The position numbers were made by a program, and so were the translations under genes. Shown here piece after piece: positions 1-6,880 of a stretch of DNA of 64,000 bases. Source of the stretch: Chryseobacterium aurantiacum (lineage in GTDB: Bacteria; Bacteroidota; Bacteroidia; Flavobacteriales; Weeksellaceae); the NCBI RefSeq assembly GCF_003020585.1, contig NZ_PXUE01000001.1:992001-1056000 (forward strand). Direction: 5' to 3'. How positions within the stretch are numbered: position 1 is the first letter of the stretch; every line of letters begins with the position of its first letter. A model generated the notes under the pieces. The model searched no databases, was not told where the DNA came from, and saw only the letters and a list, made by a program, of their open reading frames with translations.

Positions 1-214
1 CGAAAGTTTCAAGACCATAAAGGTAACCTACCAGTGCGCTTCCCCAAACACCTCCTCCTTCCTGTACAAATTCTATATACTGATTCCCGTGCTGATCCAG
101 AAGATCAGAAAATTCCTTGGCAGAAATATTCTCATGCAAGGCAATAAGTTTATCCCTGGATGCCTGCGAAAGAGAATCATCTCCCAGAATGGTATTGAGG
201 TCTTCAGTTTTCAT
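1..214 (-). CDS. Patatin-like phospholipase, N-terminal part (cut by window edge)
   Basis: An open frame runs leftward from an ATG at 214 and leaves the window after about 71 codons. Residues near the end read FVQEGGGVWGSALVGYLYGL. This is the glycine-rich oxyanion-hole motif (GGGxxG) that opens patatin domains, which use a Ser-Asp dyad to release fatty acids from lipids. The first 45 residues are a polar, probably helical leader. The nucleophile motif GxSxG would lie outside the window, so activity cannot be judged. It reads in the same direction as the CorA gene behind it, about 75 bases away. The family call rests on one motif. Confidence 0.6.
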   Translation of the reverse strand, partial: MKTEDLNTILGDDSLSQASRDKLIALHENISAKEFSDLLDQHGNQYIEFVQEGGGVWGSALVGYLYGLETF

Positions 215-288
215 GTATTTTGTTTTTGGTGGTGCTGAAAAATTAAGCTTTTCTATTTTTCAATGATATGAAATTGTATTTCAAGCTA

Positions 289-1188
289 TTACCATTGCTT
301 ACGTCGTACATAAATGAATGTACTGACAACAACGGTTAACATGACACCTATTGTGATGAAATAACCGTATTGATGATGAAGTTCGGGCATATTATCAAAG
401 TTCATCCCATATACTCCGGCAATAAAGGTTATCGGTAAGAAATAGACTGAGTAAATGGCTAAAACTTTCATTACCTGATTGGCTTTCTGATCAGAAAGAG
501 CTAAAAACATCGAAATAAGGTTGGTTATCTGTATATTCAAATGATCAAAATCTGCTACAACATCTTTATGTTTATCCTTTAAATCCACAATTTCAGAATC
601 CTGTAAATTCAAGAGCTTGAATTTGTCAATGGCATCACTGGAAATGATCAGCACACGGGAATTCAGTCCTGACTTTCGTTTTAGCTTATATAATCTTCGG
701 ATCTGGCTTGTATGATTGGTATTTTTAAGGAAAATCTCATTTTCAATATTGTCCATAGTCTCCAGCAGGCTTATAGATTCATCATCAAAGCTCTTCATGA
801 TGAGTATGGCAATCATCAGGGCAATTTTTTGAGGGGTAGCCTCTTCCTGTATTACCGAAAGCTTTTTTTTCGTTTCAGAAATGCTTCTGGTTTTCATCCT
901 GTGGATGGTAATAATGGTTTTATCCAGTATGAAAATTGCAATCTTTGTACTGATATCACTTATCGTATTCAGGTTTTTCCTTTCCAGTTCTGTACTTTCG
1001 CGGAGAAGGAAGAACTTTACATTTCCGTCTTCTTCATATTTCGGGAGGTGATTAGGGTCTATGGTATCTTCCAGAAGAAGATTGTTGATTTCGTATCTTT
1101 CATGAAGAAATTTTAGGTCTTCTGCAGTAGGAGCCTCTACATCTACCCATTCGCAGTGGGAGCTTCTGTATATCGTATCAATTGGCAT
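289..1188 (-). CDS. corA: CorA-family divalent cation transporter
   Basis: This 299-residue protein has the CorA plan: a long soluble, largely helical N-terminal domain (about 1-235), then two C-terminal membrane helices. The signature YGMNF sits at the end of the first helix, in VYGMNFDNMPELHHQYG, and the chain ends with a positively charged tail (YVRRKQW). CorA pentamers carry Mg2+ (and Co2+ or Ni2+) across the inner membrane, with GMN as selectivity filter. The ATG at 1188 gives a full-length protein. It is divergent from fabH. Which ion is carried cannot be told, although a Ni enzyme cluster lies 8 kb away. Confidence 0.9.
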   Translation of the reverse strand: MPIDTIYRSSHCEWVDVEAPTAEDLKFLHERYEINNLLLEDTIDPNHLPKYEEDGNVKFFLLRESTELERKNLNTISDISTKIAIFILDKTIITIHRMKTRSISETKKKLSVIQEEATPQKIALMIAILIMKSFDDESISLLETMDNIENEIFLKNTNHTSQIRRLYKLKRKSGLNSRVLIISSDAIDKFKLLNLQDSEIVDLKDKHKDVVADFDHLNIQITNLISMFLALSDQKANQVMKVLAIYSVYFLPITFIAGVYGMNFDNMPELHHQYGYFITIGVMLTVVVSTFIYVRRKQW

Positions 1189-1235
1189 AAAGTAAAAATA
1201 CTAATATTTTGAAAAAGTATGTGTTAAATAAGTTT

Positions 1236-1243
1236 TATCTTTG
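1236..1243 (+). promoter_or_regulatory. Probable -7 promoter element before fabH
   Basis: TATCTTTG matches the Bacteroidota -7 consensus TAnnTTTG exactly and ends 18 bases before the fabH ATG, implying a very short leader. A possible -33 TTG lies in TTTTG at 1207-1211, a slightly long spacing of 24. Confidence 0.5.
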
Positions 1244-1261
1244 CCAAAATTAAAAAACTAT

Positions 1262-2284
1262 ATGATTAAAAGTACAATAAAAGGAGTTGGATTTTATGTT
1301 CCAGATAATGTTGTTACAAATGATGATTTAGCAAAATTAATGACCACTAATGATGAATGGATTACGGAAAGGACTGGCATCAAGGAACGAAGACACAGAA
1401 AAAATAGAAATGATTCTCAGGAAACAGCAGCTTACCTGGGATTCAAAGCTTCTGAAAAGGCCCTTGAGAAAGCAGGTTTAACAGCTAAAGATATCGACTA
1501 CATTGTTTTTGCAACCCTATCTCCTGATTATTATTTTCCGGGATGTGGAGTATTGCTTCAGGATATGCTGGGATGTGATACCATTGGAGCCTTAGATGTA
1601 AGGAACCAGTGTTCAGGATTTGTATACTCTATGAGTGTTGCTAATGCGTTTATAAAATCAGGAACCTATAAAAATATCCTTGTTGTAGGAGCAGAAGTTC
1701 ATTCATTCGGATTGGATTTTTCTGATGAGGGAAGAGGGGTTTCCGTTATTTTCGGAGATGGAGCAGGAGCGGTTGTACTTTCTGCAACAGAAGATGAAAA
1801 TGCAGGAGATATTTTAGCCGTAAATATGCACTCTGAAGGTAAATATGCTGATGAACTTTGTACTCAGTTCCCAGGTTCTAAGTTTGGCTGGAGCGACAGA
1901 ATGAGAAAAGAACCGGAAAATGTAACCAATAAGGAAGTATATCCAATCATGAACGGAAACTTCGTATTTAAACATGCGGTAACAAGATTTCCGGAGACGA
2001 TGATGGAAGCTTTAAATAAGGCAGGGAAAACAGTTGAGGATCTTGACATGTTTATTCCACATCAGGCGAATCTTAGAATTGCTCAGTTTGTACAGCAGAA
2101 ATTTGGACTTCCAGATGATAAAATCTTTAATAATATTCAAAAATACGGAAACACAACGGCAGCTTCCATTCCAATTGCATTAAGTGAAGCCATTGAATTA
2201 GGCAAAATTAAAAGAGGAGATTTAGTCCTTCTTTCTGCCTTTGGAAGTGGGTTTACCTGGGGAAGTGTTCTTTTTGAATACTAA
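1262..2284 (+). CDS. fabH: 3-oxoacyl-ACP synthase III (FabH/KAS III family)
   Basis: The 340-residue protein has the FabH catalytic triad: C117 in DVRNQCSGF, H267 in FIPHQANLR and N297 in KYGNTTAAS. It normally condenses an acyl-CoA primer with malonyl-ACP to start fatty acid synthesis in the cytoplasm. The frame extends upstream to a TTG at 1241, but the ATG at 1262 (MIKSTIKGVGF) is preferred because it matches the usual FabH beginning and lies just behind the TATCTTTG element. Flavobacteria often carry several paralogues, some used for secondary lipids. No synthase partner gene is next to this one. Confidence 0.9.
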   Translation: MIKSTIKGVGFYVPDNVVTNDDLAKLMTTNDEWITERTGIKERRHRKNRNDSQETAAYLGFKASEKALEKAGLTAKDIDYIVFATLSPDYYFPGCGVLLQDMLGCDTIGALDVRNQCSGFVYSMSVANAFIKSGTYKNILVVGAEVHSFGLDFSDEGRGVSVIFGDGAGAVVLSATEDENAGDILAVNMHSEGKYADELCTQFPGSKFGWSDRMRKEPENVTNKEVYPIMNGNFVFKHAVTRFPETMMEALNKAGKTVEDLDMFIPHQANLRIAQFVQQKFGLPDDKIFNNIQKYGNTTAASIPIALSEAIELGKIKRGDLVLLSAFGSGFTWGSVLFEY

Positions 2285-2320
2285 TGGGAGCAGAAAAGAG
2301 CTATCAACAGGATACAACAT

Positions 2321-2352
2321 AAAAAAACCGCAGAACAATCTGCGGTTTTTTT
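2321..2352. terminator. Bidirectional terminator between fabH and the thioredoxin gene
   Basis: The stem CCGCAGA / TCTGCGG with a four-base loop is flanked by seven A on the left and seven T on the right. It can therefore serve both convergent genes, ending 37 bases after fabH and 19 bases from the other stop codon. Confidence 0.85.
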
Positions 2353-2370
2353 CATTTTATAGATTACCAA

Positions 2371-3531
2371 TTAAAGGCTTTTTAATAATTTCTCTGTATC
2401 AGAAGAATCCTCTCCTGAACTTTTTGCCAGTTCAATGGATTTTTCGGCCCACATTTTTGCATTTTTCTTGTCGCCCATTTTATTGTAAAGATTAGCCAGG
2501 GTATCTGTATTGGCAAAGTTCTGATCTTTCTTTACAGACTCTTGTGCCCAAGCTACTGCTTTTTCTAATGAAGACTTATTAGTGATGTTTTCAAAAAAGT
2601 TCCAGGCCAGTGAATTGAGCTCGCCGGAGCTTGCCGAAGAATAATCCTGATAGATTTCCAGAGCCAATTTTTCATAAGTAGGAATATCTTTGTTCTTTAA
2701 AGCTCTGCTGGCTTTCGCTCTTTTTAAAGCCTTTTCAGCATCTTCCTTACTCATTAATTTTTGAGTTTCTGTTATGAAGTAATTGTCATTCCAGGTTTTT
2801 GTATCTGCATTGTAAGCCTTTTTAGAAATAGTATTCAGTTTAATACTTTTGTCAAACTTTTCATACTTATCTTCCGGGAAAAATTTTACAATCTCATTCT
2901 TTTTTTGCTGAAAGATTCTATACAAAGGACTTTCTGTACTTTGCGTTCCTGCAAGAAGTATTTGAACATCATCCTGATCAAGCTCCTTTTTTTGTGCAAA
3001 ATAACGGTCCAGTACTTTGCCTGCAAATTCTGCATCGTTGTACATGGTAAGCCCGGCAAGATTTCTTAAAAATTCAGGATCTTTTTCTCCTTTTTCAAAC
3101 TGCTGTTTCAGGGAAGTAAGTCTTTTGTTTGGATCTTCAGCATCCTTTGCAAACTGAATGAAGTCTTTTTCTTCCACATATCCCAGTGTTCTGTGTACCG
3201 CTTCACCATTTCCATCAATGAATAGATAGGTAGGGAAAGCTTTTACATTATATTTCTTTGCAATATCTACTCCTTCACCTTTTTCCATGTCTATTTTAGC
3301 ATTGATAAAGTGAGAATTGTAGTAATCACCTACAGTCTTAAGTGGGAAAATATTTTTCACCATAAGTTTACATGGTCCACACCATGAAGCATAGGCATCT
3401 ATAAAGACTAATTTGTTTTCTTTTTTAGCCTTGGCAAGGACAGAGGCAAAGTTGCCCTCCTCGAATTTGATTCCCTGCGCCCAAGCAAGAGCACCTATAA
3501 ATAGAGAAGAAAGTATTGCTAATTTTTTCAT
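2371..3531 (-). CDS. Secreted thioredoxin-fold protein with helical C-terminal region
   Basis: This 386-residue protein begins with a signal peptide (MKKLAILSSLFIGALAWAQ, cleavage near residue 19). A thioredoxin domain follows at about 22-130 with the redox site ASWCGPCKL (C51, C54) and the cis-proline loop FPTYLF. The remaining 250 residues are helical. Close to the C-terminus is a TPR-like stretch (LYNKMGDKKNAKMWAEKSIE). It should act in the periplasm as a disulfide reductase or isomerase, with the C-terminal part binding a partner. Bacteroidota often have such long thioredoxin-TPR proteins, and substrates are unknown. Confidence 0.8.
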   Translation of the reverse strand: MKKLAILSSLFIGALAWAQGIKFEEGNFASVLAKAKKENKLVFIDAYASWCGPCKLMVKNIFPLKTVGDYYNSHFINAKIDMEKGEGVDIAKKYNVKAFPTYLFIDGNGEAVHRTLGYVEEKDFIQFAKDAEDPNKRLTSLKQQFEKGEKDPEFLRNLAGLTMYNDAEFAGKVLDRYFAQKKELDQDDVQILLAGTQSTESPLYRIFQQKKNEIVKFFPEDKYEKFDKSIKLNTISKKAYNADTKTWNDNYFITETQKLMSKEDAEKALKRAKASRALKNKDIPTYEKLALEIYQDYSSASSGELNSLAWNFFENITNKSSLEKAVAWAQESVKKDQNFANTDTLANLYNKMGDKKNAKMWAEKSIELAKSSGEDSSDTEKLLKSL

Positions 3532-3550
3532 AAAAACTTTTTATTCCCTG

Positions 3551-3558
3551 CAAATGTA
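3551..3558 (-). promoter_or_regulatory. Probable -7 element for the thioredoxin gene
   Basis: The minus strand reads TACATTTG (TAnnTTTG) 20 bases upstream of the ATG at 3531. No clear -33 TTG is visible at the usual spacing. Confidence 0.4.
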
Positions 3559-3752
3559 ATAAATATGATGACATTTAAGCAGTTCATATTGAAAATAATT
3601 ATCAATGAACTTTGTTTTTAATTATGGGTATAGGCTCATATGAAGGAAAATCATCTATTGTTTTAGACTTATTGTTAAAATTAATGTAAAACGCAATTTT
3701 AGTTAAATGATTAAATTTCAGAAGAATATTTCATTCAAAAGCAAAATATTGT

Positions 3753-3760
3753 TAATTTTG
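3753..3760 (+). promoter_or_regulatory. Probable -7 element for the TPR/AraC gene
   Basis: TAATTTTG (TAnnTTTG) lies 30 bases before the first ATG at 3790. The upstream -33 element is not obvious. Confidence 0.35.
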
Positions 3761-3789
3761 TAAAAAACAAAAAGACACCTCGTGAAAAA

Positions 3790-5451
3790 ATGATGAATTA
3801 TTATAGAATAATAATTTGTTTTTTTATGTCTAATAATCTACTGAGAATTTTGTTTTTGCTGATCACAGCAATCCCCATATTTGCCCAAAAAAAGAACAGC
3901 TTCGACCAAGCCTGTGAAAGAACTTCTTCCATCACTGCTTATAAGGATTTAAGCAAAGCCATCAAGACAGCAGACTCTCTCTATATGTCGGCACAAAAGC
4001 CGGAGGAGAAAGTAAAGAGTCTTTTTCTTTCCTCAGAACTTTATCACCATGCAGGAGAAATTAAAAAAGCAATATGCTATAGTGAAAATGCCCATTCACT
4101 TATCAATCAGATGGATGATGCTGAATGGATGGCCCGCGTAAGCAGATTATTGTCGAGACAATATAGACAGGTAGGGTTATACGAGAGAGCCAAAAAATAC
4201 ATATTTAAAGGACTCGAGGCTTCAAGACAAATTTCTGATTTTCAGAAAAGTAATGAAGTGGAAGGCTTGCTGAACCAGGAAATGGCTTTCTATGAAATGG
4301 AAATTGGAAACTATGCAAATGCTATAGAACATATTGAGCGTTCCTTAAAGAACTTTGAGAAAATAAACAGCCCAAATGAGGACCAAACCTTAGCGGCTTC
4401 CTATCAGTTATTGGGAGATGTTTATTTTAAGCTTAATGATTATGATGTTTCTGAAAGCTATTATAAAAAGGCTCAAGAATTAATTAAAGAGGGAAGCTGT
4501 ACCCTAGGGCTGGTTTATAACGGGCTGGGCGGAATTCGTCTGAAGCAGAAAAACTGGAAAGATGCACAACTCTATCTAAAAAAAGCAGAAAAAATAGCAG
4601 ATACTTCAAGAAGCCTGAAGCTTAAAAAAGCAGTATATTCTAATATCAATGATTATTATGAAGGAATGGGGGATAGCTACAGAGCTTCTTTATATGCTGT
4701 GAAATATGTAAGGGCGTATGATAGTATTGCTGCCCGTAATCAGGAATTTGTAGGGAAAAGCAGTGTTTTGGCCGGGAAAACAAGCAAAGGAAACAGACAA
4801 ATAAGTACAGCCAAGAATGCTGCCATTGTTATCTTGTTTGTTTCTCTGGTTGGCTTAATTATATTTTTCAGGACCAAGCAAAAAAAGCAACGTTCTAAAC
4901 TTAGGAATATTATAAGAACTCAGGTGAACATGATCAGCAGCCATAGAAGCCAGATTGTAAAACAGTCTGAACATTCTGAATTTTCAAATATATCTGTAGA
5001 GGAAATTGCCGAAAAAGACAGTGAAGCAGACAGAAAAAGAAATGACTCTCTGATGACCTCCGAAACAGAAACCAAGTTGCTTGAGCTTCTTGAAGGATTT
5101 GAAAAAGGAAATCTATATAATAATAAAGGAATGTCTCTTTCTTTTCTGGCAGGAGAGCTTAATACCAATACAAAATACCTTTCTTACGTGATCAATCAGC
5201 ACAAAAGTTCCGATTTTAAAACCTATATCAACCGATTAAGGATTAATTATATTGTAGACAAACTGATTAACGATGAAAAGTACAGGCAATATAAAATCAG
5301 CATCCTTGCTGATGAGTGCGGCTTCTCTTCACATAGTAAGTTTGCTGCTGTATTCAAGGCGGTTACTGATTTTTCACCGTCATCTTATATTAAATATCTG
5401 GATACTGAAAATCAAACAGGTAAAGGTGTTCATTTTCACGAAAATGATTAA
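3790..5451 (+). CDS. TPR sensor with membrane segment and AraC-type DNA-binding domain
   Basis: The 553-residue chain has a hydrophobic N-terminus ending IPIFAQ and a tetratricopeptide-rich region (about 60-330). One membrane helix follows near 343-362 (AAIVILFVSLVGLIIFF), then a basic stretch, and an AraC-type helix-turn-helix domain at about 420-540 (LSFLAGELNTNTKYLSYVIN, then SILADECGFSSHSKFAAVF). The architecture puts the TPRs in the periplasm and the DNA-binding domain in the cytoplasm, a one-component transmembrane regulator common in Flavobacteriia. An alternative ATG at 3826 gives a cleaner signal sequence. The target is unknown. Two palindromes overlap or follow its stop codon and may be operators. 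Confidence 0.8.
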   Translation: MMNYYRIIICFFMSNNLLRILFLLITAIPIFAQKKNSFDQACERTSSITAYKDLSKAIKTADSLYMSAQKPEEKVKSLFLSSELYHHAGEIKKAICYSENAHSLINQMDDAEWMARVSRLLSRQYRQVGLYERAKKYIFKGLEASRQISDFQKSNEVEGLLNQEMAFYEMEIGNYANAIEHIERSLKNFEKINSPNEDQTLAASYQLLGDVYFKLNDYDVSESYYKKAQELIKEGSCTLGLVYNGLGGIRLKQKNWKDAQLYLKKAEKIADTSRSLKLKKAVYSNINDYYEGMGDSYRASLYAVKYVRAYDSIAARNQEFVGKSSVLAGKTSKGNRQISTAKNAAIVILFVSLVGLIIFFRTKQKKQRSKLRNIIRTQVNMISSHRSQIVKQSEHSEFSNISVEEIAEKDSEADRKRNDSLMTSETETKLLELLEGFEKGNLYNNKGMSLSFLAGELNTNTKYLSYVINQHKSSDFKTYINRLRINYIVDKLINDEKYRQYKISILADECGFSSHSKFAAVFKAVTDFSPSSYIKYLDTENQTGKGVHFHEND

Positions 5452-5499
5452 AAAATAATAATTGTTTTCCTTCTATATTACCGCTTTTCGCGAAAATGG
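5431..5499. promoter_or_regulatory. Two similar short palindromes
   Basis: CATTTTCACGAAAATG (5431-5446) overlaps the end of the AraC-type gene. TTTTCGCGAAAA, extended to ...AAAATGG, recurs around 5486-5499, just ahead of the TATCTTTG at 5535. Two near-identical inverted repeats in front of a promoter look like a dimeric regulator site, but this is only a pattern. Confidence 0.3.
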
Positions 5500-5534
5500 A
5501 TAACCTATTATTTTACGTAATACCGTTGCTATCC

Positions 5535-5803
5535 TATCTTTGCGACAGTTTTACGGGAATGAATACAATCATCATGCAGCTCATTAATTTTATCTTCGAG
5601 GCTATTCTGTTTCTTCTGAAATAAAAGCAAAGATAAATTCTCAATATGCTACAAGCCAAACCATGAAACTTTAGATAGGGAACACGTGTCTATTTCGCAG
5701 TTATGAGATAATCACTGTTCCTCTTTTTATCTGCTAAAATTTCCCATTCTGAACAGGAATAAGGGTGATACAATATAATCGGGGTTGATTGCCCGGTTTT
5801 TTT
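5535..5803 (+). ncRNA. Candidate small transcript with its own promoter and terminator
   Basis: In the 400-base gap between the AraC-type gene and the small lipoprotein gene, a consensus -7 box TATCTTTG (5535-5542) is followed by about 250 bases. These end in a GC-rich hairpin (CGGG, loop, CCCG at 5780-5796) with seven T (5797-5803). The body has no long ORF, only a 21-codon one at its start. Possible internal pairing is seen between CTGTTCC (about 5717) and GAACAG (about 5752). It could be a structured small RNA or the mRNA of a tiny membrane peptide. I could not match it to a known RNA family. Confidence 0.35.
5559..5624 (+). CDS. Possible 21-residue hydrophobic peptide
   Basis: An ATG 16 bases after the TATCTTTG box opens a frame of 21 codons, closed by TAA. 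The peptide (starts MNTIIMQLINF, ends AILFLLK) is almost entirely hydrophobic with a terminal lysine, as in small membrane peptides or type I toxin peptides. No antisense promoter pairing with it was recognised. It may also be chance within a non-coding RNA. Confidence 0.25.
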   Translation: MNTIIMQLINFIFEAILFLLK

Positions 5804-5822
5804 CAGTCAAGTTTTTTTAAGT

Positions 5823-5851
5823 GCAAATCCACAGATCATCTGTGGATTTGC
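5823..5851 (-). terminator. Hairpin just after the small lipoprotein gene
   Basis: A 13-base perfect stem (GCAAATCCACAGA / TCTGTGGATTTGC) with a three-base loop lies three bases beyond the stop codon of the minus-strand gene. It lacks a T-run on the minus side, so it may protect the 3' end rather than terminate. Confidence 0.4.
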
Positions 5852-5854
5852 GAT

Positions 5855-6058
5855 TTATTTAGCTTTTGTACTGTCGGTTTTTGTTTTCGAAGTCTCTACG
5901 GGTGCCGGCTCAGAATTGGCCACAGCAGAGTCTCCCATTCTGTTTCTCAGAGAATCCTTATTGTGGGCATCCTTAAATGCCTCCCTTTTTTCTTTGTTTT
6001 GAGCACAGCTTCCAAGGAAAAGAAGTCCAAGAACTGCCCCGATCCATAGCTTTTTCAT
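5855..6058 (-). CDS. Small lipoprotein, Asp/Ser/Thr/Lys-rich
   Basis: This 67-residue protein has a lipobox-type signal (MKKLWIGAVLGLLFLGSC, Cys at 18) followed by a short polar, repeat-poor chain ending KTKTDSTKAK. It should be lipid-anchored at the cell envelope. The composition and the tail resemble the neighbour at 6274-6492, which ends MKTDSTSATSVK, so the two may be diverged duplicates. I do not recognise a family with a known function. Confidence 0.65.
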   Translation of the reverse strand: MKKLWIGAVLGLLFLGSCAQNKEKREAFKDAHNKDSLRNRMGDSAVANSEPAPVETSKTKTDSTKAK

Positions 6059-6087
6059 ACGAATACTTTTTAATGTTTGGTGTTAAT

Positions 6088-6095
6088 CAAATATA
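6088..6095 (-). promoter_or_regulatory. Probable -7 element for the small lipoprotein gene
   Basis: The minus strand reads TATATTTG (TAnnTTTG) about 30 bases upstream of the ATG at 6058. Confidence 0.4.
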
Positions 6096-6209
6096 GTGAT
6101 TTTTGTAAAAGATTAAAAGATCTTAGTGTTAAATTTCACTAGGAGTGGACTTTAGCTCATTTTCATTAGATATACAATTGTCATTTCACTTTAGTCAAAA
6201 CTTAAGATC

Positions 6210-6246
6210 AAAAAAAAAATCTGTAGCCATTTCATCTACAGATTTT
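6210..6246 (-). terminator. Terminator of the second small lipoprotein gene
   Basis: The stem ATCTGTAG / CTACAGAT with a nine-base loop is followed on the minus strand by a run of ten T (plus-strand A at 6210-6219). It ends transcription from the gene whose stop is at 6274. Confidence 0.8.
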
Positions 6247-6273
6247 CCATTTTTAAATTAAACGTGTGCAATT

Positions 6274-6492
6274 TTATTTAACAGAAGTAGCTGACGTAGA
6301 ATCTGTTTTCATCTTAGGGTTGTCAGGATTTGTCTTTTTTGTAGCCGTGGTATCAGTTGTAGCAGGCATTGCTTTTTGTGCCTTATCTACTGCAATTGAA
6401 TCATTGTTACTTGTTGACATTGACGACTCCTTGGTTCCACAGCTCACTGCAAATAATCCTACGCCGATAGCTGTTAGCAATAACTTTTTCAT
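6274..6492 (-). CDS. Small lipoprotein, Ser/Thr/Asp/Lys-rich
   Basis: This 72-residue protein starts with a lipoprotein signal (MKKLLLTAIGVGLFAVSC, Cys at 18) and continues with a low-complexity polar chain (SMSTSNNDSIAVDK, then TTDTTATKKTNPDNPK). No folded domain is evident. It resembles the 67-residue lipoprotein just upstream in composition and ending, and both are probably envelope lipoproteins. The strong terminator immediately downstream supports a real, separately transcribed gene. Confidence 0.65.
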   Translation of the reverse strand: MKKLLLTAIGVGLFAVSCGTKESSMSTSNNDSIAVDKAQKAMPATTDTTATKKTNPDNPKMKTDSTSATSVK

Positions 6493-6600
6493 ACTATTTT
6501 ATTTTGGGTGTAATTGTAAAAAAACAATAACCATTCCTAACAGGGGTCGGGAAGTTGTAAAATATAGGTAAAGTTTGTTAAAAGATGTTAGGTAATGGAT

Positions 6601-6696
6601 GTTAGAGTATTAGAGTATTAGAGTATTAGAGTATTAGAGTGTTAGAGTATTAGGGTATTAGGGTATTAGGGTATTAGGGTATTAGGGTATTAGAGT
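6601..6696. repeat. Twelve tandem copies of an 8-base unit
   Basis: The stretch resolves into 12 consecutive 8-mers of ATTAGAGT or ATTAGGGT, with two GTTAGAGT variants (units 1 and 6). GAG-type units lie on the left and GGG-type units on the right, as expected from slippage-driven spreading of variants. It lies between the small lipoprotein gene and the pruA terminator and encodes nothing. Confidence 0.9.
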
Positions 6697-6730
6697 GTGG
6701 TGGGAGTAAAGCTCTTTTCTGATTCCGACT

Positions 6731-6772
6731 AACTTTAAACTTTAAACCTTAAACTTTAAACCTTGAACCTTG
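6731..6772. repeat. Six tandem copies of a 7-base unit
   Basis: Six 7-mers, AACTTTA / AACCTTA / AACCTTG, run without interruption. This is a second, unrelated microsatellite 34 bases after the 8-base array. Confidence 0.85.
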
Positions 6773-6795
6773 CATTTTGAACCGTTTATTTTCAT

Positions 6796-6825
6796 AAAAA
6801 AGCCTCGAAACTTCAGTTTCGAGGC
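6796..6825 (-). terminator. Terminator of pruA
   Basis: The stem AGCCTCGAAAC / GTTTCGAGGCT closes a short loop and is followed by T5 on the minus strand, 55 bases beyond the pruA stop. Confidence 0.8.
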
Positions 6826-6880
6826 TGTATTGAAAGAACAGACAATCATTACTCATTGCCTATTACTTATTACTTATGAA

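Noticed and set aside
712..1116. 134-codon plus-strand ORF opposite corA
   Set aside because: Antisense to a well-supported CorA gene and without recognisable protein features.
6601..6772. CRISPR or integron-like array
   Set aside because: Units are 7-8 bases with no spacers; this is a simple microsatellite.
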